From Deinococcus ruber (GTDB lineage Bacteria; Deinococcota; Deinococci; Deinococcales; Deinococcaceae), in the NCBI RefSeq assembly GCF_014648095.1, contig NZ_BMQL01000020.1, forward strand, positions 1-64,000: a DNA stretch of 64,000 nucleotides, given 5' to 3'. The first letter of the stretch is position 1. Each line of letters starts with the position of its first letter. Below are positions 56,520-64,000 of the stretch, in pieces. Made by a program: the position numbers and the translations under genes. The notes under the pieces were generated by a model. That model saw nothing but the letters and a program-made list of their open reading frames with translations. It was not told the DNA's origin and did no database searches.

Positions 56520-57071
56520 ATGACCAAGCTGCTGGCCCATCTGTTTGGCTGGATCAATGCTGCGCCCGAGCGCCAGCCCAGCACGGACACCGCGGTTCGC
56601 CGGGCACTTCATCACGTCAACGCGGCGCTGCCCGCAGCGGCGCGGTTTCAGCAGGGCTGGCTGCACGTCGAGCCGGAGGGAACAGCTGACGTCACGGTCG
56701 ATCTGTTGTTTCTGGACGGTGACGTGCTGCATCACGCAGTGGGTATCGTTTGCCAGGGGCAGCCGACGCTGTGGCACAGTGGCCCGGAGGTGCCGTACTT
56801 CGGCATGAGCCAGCCATACGGTGACAGTAGCGGTGCGCCGCTGTCGTGGCAAAAGCCACTCGAGGAAGGGGCCCAGTTGATGACCCCGGTGTTGTACCGC
56901 AAAGACCGCCTCGGGAAGGCTTATGCGACGGAATTCAGCCACCAGCTGGTGTGGACCTCAGGCCGTCTCCGAGCCGTTCCGAGCGAATTTGCGCCGCGGC
57001 TGATCGGACGGAAAGACTTCCCCAAATTGAGTTTCTCGTTCGCGCCGCCGGCCGACCTGGTGGACAGATGA
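56520..57071 (+). CDS. Hypothetical protein, 183 aa
   Basis: Start at ATG 56520 after CAGGGGA. MTKLLAHLFGWINAAPERQP, then VTVDLLFLDGDVLHHAVGIV and PYFGMSQPYGDSSGAPLSWQ. Looks globular alpha/beta; ATGA overlap with the zinc-ribbon gene. No known family. Confidence 0.65.
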   Translation: MTKLLAHLFGWINAAPERQPSTDTAVRRALHHVNAALPAAARFQQGWLHVEPEGTADVTVDLLFLDGDVLHHAVGIVCQGQPTLWHSGPEVPYFGMSQPYGDSSGAPLSWQKPLEEGAQLMTPVLYRKDRLGKAYATEFSHQLVWTSGRLRAVPSEFAPRLIGRKDFPKLSFSFAPPADLVDR

Positions 57072-57634
57072 CGCTGCTGACCTCCGCCGCCTCGGCAGCT
57101 GAACAGTCCCTCCCACCAGGCTGGACGGCGTGTGCTCCTGGGCACCCGACGTCGATCTGTTGTCCTTCCTGCGGCCTGGTATGGGGTCAGCTGGCCGAGC
57201 AGACGCTGACAGTTGCCGAAGAACGCGTCCTGCTGGAGGAAGGAACACCGCTGCTGGAGGTGCAGCGTTCGGCGAGTGGGCTGCTGACGCACGGTCGTCT
57301 GGAAACAGGCACGTGTGCTCGGTGTGACGGACGGTTCCACTTCATGCTGCTCTGGGCCCTGAAGGGAGAGGTCGTAGAGGGGTTAGAAGAGGTGCTGGCG
57401 CTGTTCCTGGCCCGTCAGCCGCTCCCAGCAGGTGCTGGTTTCAGCTTGCTCCAGAGTCCAACGGGGCTGCAGTGGCTGACACAGACCCTCCCCGTCGGCG
57501 CTCAGCGGATCGGGATGTCGTTGCCATGGGCAACAACGTCGTCAACGGCACAGGCGTGGATGCAGGAACAAGCGGCGGCCGCGCTCGGCGTGTTGGTCGG
57601 CACAGGCAGAAGGCATGCACTTGCGTCCAGCTAG
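57068..57634 (+). CDS. Zinc-ribbon hypothetical protein, 188 aa
   Basis: ATGA-coupled. Two cysteine pairs, ICCPSCGLVWG (about 28-38) and TGTCARCDGRFHF (about 83-95), form a probable four-cysteine zinc ribbon. C-terminal region helical. Overlaps the next gene by 20 nt. Probably part of one complex with its neighbours; function unknown. Confidence 0.65.
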   Translation: MTLLTSAASAAEQSLPPGWTACAPGHPTSICCPSCGLVWGQLAEQTLTVAEERVLLEEGTPLLEVQRSASGLLTHGRLETGTCARCDGRFHFMLLWALKGEVVEGLEEVLALFLARQPLPAGAGFSLLQSPTGLQWLTQTLPVGAQRIGMSLPWATTSSTAQAWMQEQAAAALGVLVGTGRRHALASS

Positions 57635-59252
57635 TCGGGCGCTGTTCCTGGTACCGCTCGCTGGGCCTGAATGGCCGGTCCTGATCTGTACGTTTGGGGA
57701 GTGGCTGCCCGAAGCCGAGATGCATGTACGCGCGGACGCGGACTTCGACAAAGACGCGCTGATCGACCGAACGGACGGTGTGATGGGCGTCTTTGTCGAA
57801 GTCGGAATGCAGAACGAGGACGTCCGGGCCTTCGGTTTTGGACGGGACGTTCCGGCGGCGTACCGAGCAGCAGCAGCACAGTTGGGCTTCCACGGATTCC
57901 CGGAGTTGCTGGACGAGACTGTGGACCGGTTGAATGTCGTGCTGGCGCCGTTTGGAGTGGTGTTGAGCCAGGAGGGGTCGGGACGCGTTGTGAGCCGACG
58001 AACGGATGGGCTGTGGCTGGGCGCGCACCCGCTCCTAGTGCATGAGCCTGAGGAGGCGCTCCTCGACGGCCTGCTGAACCTCACAGACGTTCCAGGAGGC
58101 CAGAAGGTGGCACCTGGCCAGACGCAGCTCACACCGCTGGGGCTGTCAGTGGACGCGCTGGGCCGTCGACTGCAGACACGGGACGCCTGGTCGATCCCGT
58201 GTTGGTGGGATGACCGGGACCAACTTCGGGTGATGCTGGGCAACGCCTCCCCACAGCCGCTGGTCCACACGCAGCATCAGACCACCTGGCTTGATCTGAA
58301 GGTCGTGGTCTGGATTCAGACACATGAGCGATCACATCGGCAACCGCACAGTCAGTTCTGGAACCGATTTGATGTGGCGAACCGTGTGCTGGAAGAGGTC
58401 GGGCTGAAGGTCACACCGAGCCTGACAACCACCGTGGCGGTGAACGTGGTGACCCGAACGGGGCTACAGGTCGCCCAGGGCGTGCTCACGACGCAGGGAA
58501 CGGTGGAGGTGCATCGAGGGCAGCCGCTGCTTGAAACGAACGCGGCGGATGCCGAACGACCGATCTTGAATGCAGATGGTGTGGCCGCCGTCTTAGGGCA
58601 ATGGCCGGGGAACGCACATGCCCTCTGTTTTGCCGAAAGGGGTTCACACCTGGATGAACAGGCCGAGCTGCAGGACTGTGTTTGGCGGACGGTGCGGCTC
58701 TGGGATGCGAACGAGCAGGTGCGCTGTCGCCTGTTCGTCGGCGTGCGTACCACGCTCGAACCCGAAGTCGTGCAGGCGGTAATTGCGGAAGTGCAGTGGC
58801 TGTCCGATCAGCTGACGCGTCCAGCGGGGCTGGCCGTGGGGCTGAGTGCCATCGACGTGGCCGAGCTGCTCGGGACGTGGGCGGGCTGTCAACCCATCAC
58901 CTCACTGGCCAGCCCCGCTGTGGATCAGGATGTGGAATTGTGGGGTCTGCGTTCCTTGGTTAATCCGCAGGAGCGGCGCTTGACGCAGCCTGAGGTCAGG
59001 GCAGCCGTGCTGGAGCGGCACCTCCGGCGGATGCAAATAGTCATCGAATCTGGGTGTGATCCTGTGCTGCTGGAGCGCGTTGTCGCCCAGCGCTCGCTGC
59101 TCCGGACGTTGATCGCTTCCGAAGACCTCTCGATCAGCCAACCGTCGGCGAAAAGGGTTCAGTTGCCTGTTCAAGCTGCGCCGCGTCCTCTGAGTGAATC
59201 CCGTCGGAGCAACGGCCTGCGTAGGTGGTGGCGGGCCCTGCTTGCCCGGTAA
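57615..59252 (+). CDS. Hypothetical protein, 545 aa
   Basis: Largest gene of the small operon, overlapping the zinc-ribbon gene by 20 nt. MHLRPASRALFLVPLAGPEW, with ALIDRTDGVMGVFVEVGMQN, a middle VVWIQTHERSHRQPHSQFWN and a helical end (LERVVAQRSLLRTLIASEDL), finishing with the basic LRRWWRALLAR. I can find no catalytic signature. The 200 bp after it contain only the ribosome site of the next gene. Confidence 0.7.
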   Translation: MHLRPASRALFLVPLAGPEWPVLICTFGEWLPEAEMHVRADADFDKDALIDRTDGVMGVFVEVGMQNEDVRAFGFGRDVPAAYRAAAAQLGFHGFPELLDETVDRLNVVLAPFGVVLSQEGSGRVVSRRTDGLWLGAHPLLVHEPEEALLDGLLNLTDVPGGQKVAPGQTQLTPLGLSVDALGRRLQTRDAWSIPCWWDDRDQLRVMLGNASPQPLVHTQHQTTWLDLKVVVWIQTHERSHRQPHSQFWNRFDVANRVLEEVGLKVTPSLTTTVAVNVVTRTGLQVAQGVLTTQGTVEVHRGQPLLETNAADAERPILNADGVAAVLGQWPGNAHALCFAERGSHLDEQAELQDCVWRTVRLWDANEQVRCRLFVGVRTTLEPEVVQAVIAEVQWLSDQLTRPAGLAVGLSAIDVAELLGTWAGCQPITSLASPAVDQDVELWGLRSLVNPQERRLTQPEVRAAVLERHLRRMQIVIESGCDPVLLERVVAQRSLLRTLIASEDLSISQPSAKRVQLPVQAAPRPLSESRRSNGLRRWWRALLAR

Positions 59253-59450
59253 GTGCCGAACACGGTGCCCGTCTCTGCCTTCGCGCTCACTTCGTCATCT
59301 TCGGAGCGCAGCCGCAGCCTGAACCGTCGATCCAGCACAGCGGCAGCTCCTACGCGGAGAGAACTGCCATCTGCTGAATGCAGAAGGTAGCCGTTAAGCT
59401 GCACATTCCCATCGTCTCATACCCTGAGTTTTTCCAGAGGAGTCAGTGTG

Positions 59451-59798
59451 ATGGTTCAAACCGTTCTGCAGACCGATGACCAGTGCCACCATCTCGAGCT
59501 GGAGGGTCTGACCCTCCTCGAACACGCCCGACTCGACGAACTCGCCTCGCTGCCGCACGGTGCCTTCCAGATTCACTACCCGTCGAATGAACTCTCTCGG
59601 CTCAAGGTCGATCGTCAGGTGCCGATGTCCTTATTGATACAACACGCGCACGCTGTGTCGTGCGGCGTGATTGCCGTTTTCGAGGCGAGAGCGGCACTGG
59701 CATGGCTGGAGGCACGTCACCCTGAATACGTCCCGGAAGGTCTGAAAGGGGCGGGCGTTGTCAGACCTGCCCACAACGGCAGGAAGGCACAGCGGTAG
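59451..59798 (+). CDS. Hypothetical protein, 115 aa, paralogue of 56133
   Basis: AGAGGAG lies 8-9 nt before ATG 59451 (a GTG directly before it is an alternative). Same layout as the 104-aa gene at 56133: LELEGLTLLEHARLDELASL, LIQHAHAVSCGVIAVFEARA, WLEARHPEYVPEG. A basic 20-residue tail is extra. Unknown function. Confidence 0.7.
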   Translation: MVQTVLQTDDQCHHLELEGLTLLEHARLDELASLPHGAFQIHYPSNELSRLKVDRQVPMSLLIQHAHAVSCGVIAVFEARAALAWLEARHPEYVPEGLKGAGVVRPAHNGRKAQR

Positions 59799-59820
59799 AT
59801 CCGGCGACATTCAGCGCCAA

Positions 59821-59833
59821 AACATGTCATGTT
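59821..59833. promoter_or_regulatory. Palindrome before the SIR2 gene
   Basis: AACATG-T-CATGTT, 6 nt before ATG 59840. Position suits a repressor site on a leaderless or short-leader promoter. Confidence 0.45.
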
Positions 59834-59839
59834 GACAGC

Positions 59840-61666
59840 ATGAGCCTGCCACCCAATCTCGCAGAGCTGGCCGTCAGCATGCATCACAATCCGGGCGTCT
59901 ATGCCCTCCTGTTGGGCAGCGGCCTGAGTCTCTCGGCGGGCATTCCGACCGCCTGGGGCATTGTCGAGAACCTGATCCGGCAACTGGCGGTCACCAACGG
60001 CGTCTCGCCACTTCCGGAAGGAGACGCCCTCTTCACGTGGTATCGGGACACCTACAGCACGGAAGCTTCCTACAGTGACCTCATCACCAGAATCGAACCC
60101 ACCCAGGCCGGGCAGCACCGCCTGCTGCGCGGCTATTTCGAGCAGCAGAATGCTGACGGTCAACTGGTGCCGCACGCACCTAGCCCCGCGCACCGCGCCA
60201 TCGCCCAGTTGTGCCAGGCGGGTTTGCTGCGCGTGATTGTCACCACCAATTTCGACCGTCTGCTCGAACAGGCACTGGCGGATGTTCACGTCATTCCTAC
60301 CGTGATCTCCAACGCGCAGGAAATCCCCGCCGCGCCCCCACTCGTGCACGGCGGCGTCTTCATCCTCAAATTGCACGGCGACTATCTCAAGGACGACGTG
60401 AGGAACAGCGTCGCCGATCTCGAACAGTATCCCGCAGATCTTCAGGCCTATCTGAACCGCATTCTGGACGAATTCGGTCTGATCGTCTGCGGCTGGAGTG
60501 GTGAGTGGGATCATGCGTTGCGAAACAGTATTTTGAACACGCCGAACCGGCGGTATCCGCTGGTGTGGAGCGCGTACCGTGAGCCGAGCGCAAAGGCGAA
60601 GGAATTGATCGACGCGCGGCGAGGCCATGTCGTGACCGGGTTGGACGCCGATTCCTTCTTTAATCTGCTGGAAGGTCGGGTGCTGGCCCTGCGCGACCTG
60701 CATTACACGCCGCCCCGTGATGCCGCTGCGCTCGCGGCGGAGGTCAAGCGCTTCATGGCGAATCCGCTGCGGGACGGCGCGCGCCTGACGGATCTGATCG
60801 AGCGCACCTGCGACGATCTGAAAGACGCCATCCACGGAGAGGCCAGGCCGCCTGCACCGGACGAACACGGTATCCGGCGTGGCTTGGAATGGAGCGTGAA
60901 CGTGTCTGTTCCGCTGCTGCATGTGCTCGGCGCGGTACTGAAGTATGACCGCGCAGGAACATGGACGGCGACACTACGCGAAGCGTTGACGCGCATCGAC
61001 TGGGATGTGCATATGCTTCCCTTTGCAATGACGGACACCGAGCGGCAACTACGCCGACTCCCGGTGCTGCTGATCGGCCTGGCGGCAGCCGGACTTGGAG
61101 CCGCATATGACAAGCCGGAGATCCTGACGTTTCTGCAAGCCGACCCGTACCGGCAGCCGAACATGCTGCGGTACTCTCCCGTCGAGGCGCTGCTGCGCTC
61201 GAACTCACTGGATGACCTCGTGAGAACGGGCGATCTTTCAAAGGGAAGTATGCCGGTACGCTACTGGGCAGCCGACGTACTGATGCGGGAACTTGCGCCG
61301 TACCTCAACCCGGCCACCGCACTGGAAGATCTGCGGGTGGGCGAACTGCTGGTGGCGCTGATAGCCCTCGACGAAGTGGTATCTCAGCGGTTCATGGAGA
61401 CGATGCTTAACGGCAGAGCCGCCGTCACGGGAACCCAGCTGTACCGTCTTCAGCCTCAACGCGGCTGTGCACGTCTCCTGCAGCTGTTCAAGCCGGGACT
61501 GGAGGACATGCAGGCGCGGCTCGGGCTTCAGCAGGACCGTCGTCTTCTGGCAGCCGCCTACGATCAGGCTGCGGTTGCGGCCTTCAATCCCCGCTACGAC
61601 TTCGGAACGGAAGGATTTCGGGCCGAGATGGCGGCTCTGGTCAGCAGCATGTCCGGTGAAGCGTAG
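59840..61666 (+). CDS. SIR2-domain defence-type protein (putative NADase), 608 aa
   Basis: SIR2-like Rossmann motifs: LLLGSGLSLSAGIPTAWGIV (about 24-42), IVTTNFDRLLEQAL (about 132-146), FILKLHGDYL (about 174-183) and LIVCGWSGEWDHALRNSI (about 214-231). This is the arrangement of standalone SIR2 proteins that deplete NAD+ in anti-phage defence rather than deacetylases. The C-terminal 330 residues are helical and may sense the trigger. It stands alone with a palindrome just upstream, so it may act as a single-gene abortive infection system; that is inference. Confidence 0.8.
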   Translation: MSLPPNLAELAVSMHHNPGVYALLLGSGLSLSAGIPTAWGIVENLIRQLAVTNGVSPLPEGDALFTWYRDTYSTEASYSDLITRIEPTQAGQHRLLRGYFEQQNADGQLVPHAPSPAHRAIAQLCQAGLLRVIVTTNFDRLLEQALADVHVIPTVISNAQEIPAAPPLVHGGVFILKLHGDYLKDDVRNSVADLEQYPADLQAYLNRILDEFGLIVCGWSGEWDHALRNSILNTPNRRYPLVWSAYREPSAKAKELIDARRGHVVTGLDADSFFNLLEGRVLALRDLHYTPPRDAAALAAEVKRFMANPLRDGARLTDLIERTCDDLKDAIHGEARPPAPDEHGIRRGLEWSVNVSVPLLHVLGAVLKYDRAGTWTATLREALTRIDWDVHMLPFAMTDTERQLRRLPVLLIGLAAAGLGAAYDKPEILTFLQADPYRQPNMLRYSPVEALLRSNSLDDLVRTGDLSKGSMPVRYWAADVLMRELAPYLNPATALEDLRVGELLVALIALDEVVSQRFMETMLNGRAAVTGTQLYRLQPQRGCARLLQLFKPGLEDMQARLGLQQDRRLLAAAYDQAAVAAFNPRYDFGTEGFRAEMAALVSSMSGEA

Positions 61667-61766
61667 GTTGCAGGAGGCACGTCCTGCTCGGCTGAAGCTT
61701 CCTTTCCCTGATCTATCATGGTGGTGTTCAGACCGAACGGCTGGCACTGGACACAGGAGGTGCCCG

Positions 61767-62003
61767 ATCAGTACCGAAACACCCGAGTTGTTCTGGCTGG
61801 TGGCGCGCAGTCCGCAGGGGAACGTCTGCGGCGTAAGTGCCGACCATCCCAAGTATGGGCAGGGTTTCAGAACCGCCCATGAACGCGCCGGGCAGACGGT
61901 CGAGCGCTACACCAGGGACGAAATGCGCGTGCATTTTCCTCCAGTGGAACGCGTGTCGATCCACCCCGGGCCAGCCGGCGAAACAAGTGATGCGCGCCCC
62001 TGA
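61767..62003 (+). CDS. 78-aa protein with a likely ATC start codon
   Basis: AGGAGG (61755-61760) followed by a 6-nt spacer and ATC at 61767, which opens STETPELFWLVARSPQGNVC and runs to TGA 62001-62003. No ATG, GTG or TTG lies in frame at the proper distance; TTG 61788 is the next possibility. The sequence looks like a real small domain (YGQGFRTAHERAGQTVERYT). Either a rare start codon or a gene silenced by an ATG-to-ATC change. Confidence 0.5.
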   Translation: MSTETPELFWLVARSPQGNVCGVSADHPKYGQGFRTAHERAGQTVERYTRDEMRVHFPPVERVSIHPGPAGETSDARP

Positions 62004-62122
62004 AGGGTGCCAGAGCTTCAGCAGAACGGTGAGCGATCAGATCGCTGAACAGACGTATGTGCCGTACGGCGTATGAATGAGGGAACGTGGGTCTTGCCTG
62101 GAACGGTGGCCCCAGAGCTGTC

Positions 62123-62608
62123 CTACCGGGGCTGGAACGACTGATCCTGCACCGTCAGTAGTACGTTGCCGCTGGCCTGCGCCTGACAGTCTGCGGAGAA
62201 GGACAGTGTGCCTTGGGTGCCGCTGATCAGCGGCGTCGGCACAGAGCTGCCGGTGTACATCGCCAGCCGAACACAACGCCGGAGGGTGTTCGGCTCGATC
62301 TGAAGGCCGATGAAGTTCCGCAGGAAGTCCCGCACGACCGACTGGTTCCAGCTAGACGGCGGGAGATCGAGGGACGCGCTGATGATGGCCATGTTGCTCT
62401 CACGCCCGACGATCAGGGTGCCGCCGTGGATGGCGTAGGTGTAGGAGAGGAGCCCCAGCGTTTCCGGCAGGATGGTTCGGCGGTCCCGCAGCGTGCAAGC
62501 GTAGGTGGTGCAGAAGTTGCCCTGGACAACGCTCGTTTTGCTGCTCAGCAGCGGGGTCGCTGCGGCGGTGCTGAGCACCAAAAATACAGGAAGGAGCGGG
62601 AGGCGCAT
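62123..62608 (-). CDS. Secreted hypothetical protein, 161 aa
   Basis: Start at ATG 62608: TACACT lies 7 nt upstream on the minus strand and the product has a signal peptide MRLPLLPVFLVLSTAAATPL. Mature part has four or more cysteines (GNFCTTYACTLRDR, RRCVRLAMY, SADCQAQASG), implying disulfides, and LLSYTYAIHGGTLIVGRESN. Longer upstream reading frames are not protein-like. Unknown function. Confidence 0.7.
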   Translation of the reverse strand: MRLPLLPVFLVLSTAAATPLLSSKTSVVQGNFCTTYACTLRDRRTILPETLGLLSYTYAIHGGTLIVGRESNMAIISASLDLPPSSWNQSVVRDFLRNFIGLQIEPNTLRRCVRLAMYTGSSVPTPLISGTQGTLSFSADCQAQASGNVLLTVQDQSFQPR

Positions 62609-62842
62609 AGCGAGCAGTGTAGCCAGAGCAGCACGGCAACGCTGCCAGATATTCGAGCATGCGGGCACACCTGGCCAGTGAGGACAGGCACTCCGTCTCT
62701 TGTGTGGCGATCCGCCCCACTGGAGGACACTGACTGAGAAGACCAAGAACTCGGTGCCCGGCTGGAATGGGGAAAGGCTGCCGAGCAATCTCCAGGAAGG
62801 ATGAGCAACGCCCTGCGAGAACTGACGTTTTCGTCTTGCCTT

Positions 62843-62866
62843 GATCGTTTGACCTCGTACACTGGC
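62843..62866 (+). promoter_or_regulatory. Leaderless promoter of the CoiA-like gene
   Basis: TACACT ends about 8 nt before ATG 62872, with TTGCCT about 16 bp upstream; no ribosome site in between. Confidence 0.45.
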
Positions 62867-62871
62867 AGAAG

Positions 62872-64000
62872 ATGACGTCAGGTAGGCAAGGGCGGCAAGT
62901 TCCCGCGACGGAGCGGGGCGTGCCGTATGCCACAGATGTGGCGGGCCGGATTGTTCATCCAGCCCAAGCGTCGAAAACGGAACGCTACCGGTGTCTGGTG
63001 TGTAGCCAGCCCGTGTCATTGCGAGCTGGGGAAGTGTATCGCCCCTATTTCACGCACGGCCCGGAAACGACCTGCCGGGCGACAGGGGAGAGCGTCCTGC
63101 ACGCGGCGTTCAAGGCACTGCTCCTGCAGCAGTTGCAGCGTGAGCGCCGGTTCACACTGGAGTTGCGCTGTCCGGCGTGCAAGGAACGCAGCGTGACGAC
63201 GTATGTGCTGCCCGAGACGGATGAAGTGACTGCTGAGCAGCCGATCTTGCAGTTTCGCGCGGATGTTGCGGTGGTCCGTGACCAGCGGGTCGTGATGGTG
63301 TTCGAGGTGTATGTCAGCCACGCCGTGGATCTCCAGAAGGCGGCTGCACTGGAAGCCGCCGGGGTGCCATGGGTGGAACTCGAAGCAGACCTGTCTGAGC
63401 ACATGGAGTTGCCAGTGTTGCAGGTGGTGGCGAGCAATTGGCTGCGCTGGTGTCCGTGTCGACACTGTGGCTGCACAGCGGTGATTCAGTCTAAGCAGCG
63501 AGCAGCGATGGAGCGGTTACAGCACCAGCTGGAAGAGCAGGAGGCAGCCCGGCGGGCGAAGGAAGCGTACTGGCGCTCTGTGGAGCAGCTTCGGCAGGTG
63601 ACGCAGCGGCGGGTGGAAATGTCGCAGCGTGCACAGGGCACGTACAGAGCTGTGGTTGCACAAAGGCCGAGCTATTGGCTGACGAAGCGGTGTCCGGAGT
63701 ACGAGGCGTTTGAGCGGCCGCTGTATGTGGTGGTGCAGGGGCGACAGTTGTTGGCCCATCCTGGGTTGTGGCCGGGCAGACTGGTGTTGTGCGATGACGT
63801 GCAGGGGCGGTATGTCTTGGCGGGTGGGACAGTGCGGCGGGTGTTGGCGAATGGGCAGGCGGTGGATCAGCGGGAGATGCTGAGTGAGGTGCTGAATGAC
63901 GTGTTGGAGGGGCGGCGGGTGGTGTCGGTAGAGGCAGGGATATGGGTCAGTGAGTTGGTCGGATGGCTGGAAGGGGGGGCATTGGGGGAGAGAGGAAGAA
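62872..64000 (+). CDS. CoiA-like protein, cut by the window end (376 codons visible)
   Basis: Open from ATG 62872 to the edge. N-terminal zinc-like YRCLVCSQPVSLRAGE, then GESVLHAAFKALLLQQLQRE, and a nuclease-like core FRADVAVV...VMVFEVYVSHAVDLQK that fits the D...ExY...K pattern of CoiA competence-type proteins. Further cysteine pairs (CPACKE, RWCPCRHCGC) and a coiled coil (ERLQHQLEEQEAARRAKEAY) follow. CoiA acts during transformation or recombination; here it may handle incoming DNA. Codon use at the 3' part is strikingly G-rich. C-terminus not in window. Confidence 0.75.
   Translation, partial: MTSGRQGRQVPATERGVPYATDVAGRIVHPAQASKTERYRCLVCSQPVSLRAGEVYRPYFTHGPETTCRATGESVLHAAFKALLLQQLQRERRFTLELRCPACKERSVTTYVLPETDEVTAEQPILQFRADVAVVRDQRVVMVFEVYVSHAVDLQKAAALEAAGVPWVELEADLSEHMELPVLQVVASNWLRWCPCRHCGCTAVIQSKQRAAMERLQHQLEEQEAARRAKEAYWRSVEQLRQVTQRRVEMSQRAQGTYRAVVAQRPSYWLTKRCPEYEAFERPLYVVVQGRQLLAHPGLWPGRLVLCDDVQGRYVLAGGTVRRVLANGQAVDQREMLSEVLNDVLEGRRVVSVEAGIWVSELVGWLEGGALGERGR

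Overview
The window reads as a piece of a Deinococcus-type megaplasmid or secondary chromosome. The evidence is high GC; a ParA/ParB segregation locus flanked by parS-like palindromes; a PRTRC cassette (ParB-related, ThiF-related, typical of large plasmids); SdrD/DUF11-type envelope proteins together with an outer-membrane beta-barrel protein, which implies a diderm; and several genes with a TANNNT -10 box only 5-8 nt before the start codon (leaderless transcripts, common in Deinococcus). I see no rRNA, tRNA, CRISPR array, replication initiator or intact transposase. The genus is an inference from style and gene content.

Layout. 0-1 kb: end of a GC-rich operon running into an AT-rich foreign-looking gene, then a 91-bp repeat whose partner lies at 26.7 kb. 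1-12 kb: SIMPL-domain protein, MoxR/CobS-type ATPase, small unknowns, two TGT/DpdA-like proteins (plus a decayed third fragment), a GHKL ATPase and a Ski2-like helicase with a SWIM finger. 12-14.2 kb: parAB, in which ParA carries two fused Phd/YefM-like domains, bounded by three copies of a GGAATTTTAAAATTCC palindrome. 14.2-26.6 kb: CobT-like VWA protein, Toprim primase-like protein, a PP-loop PAPS-reductase-like enzyme with an ASCH-type protein, and a 1755-residue DNA methylase-SNF2 helicase. 27.2-37.2 kb: PRTRC cassette (E, C, five tandem F-like genes, B/E2-like, ThiF/E1-like) without a recognisable JAB protease (A), D or PRTRC-type ParB. 38-51.2 kb: a coupled operon of secreted DUF11-type proteins and an outer-membrane protein, preceded by a 0.5-kb gene-free region with repeated GACCACCACCYGGT elements. 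51.4-59.8 kb: a sigma region 4-like regulator and two sets of small paralogous genes, two of them preceded by the same element. 59.8-64 kb: SIR2-domain defence-type protein, small secreted proteins and a CoiA-like protein cut by the window end.

The most striking unexplained signal is a family of nine short hairpin leaders. Each is a GC-rich 6-9 bp stem, varied by compensating changes, normally followed by about 9 pyrimidine-rich nt and then the ATG, with no Shine-Dalgarno in eight of nine. They precede the ATPase, VWA protein, primase-like protein, methylase-helicase and the PRTRC genes, so they define a candidate post-transcriptional or operator-based regulon of plasmid housekeeping genes. 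A second family (GACCACCACCYGGT) marks the surface operon and two small-gene operons.

Most small genes between are packed with 4-nt ATGA/GTGA overlaps, which supports several very short genes (34-55 codons). Function is named only where motifs are visible; many genes here remain unknown.
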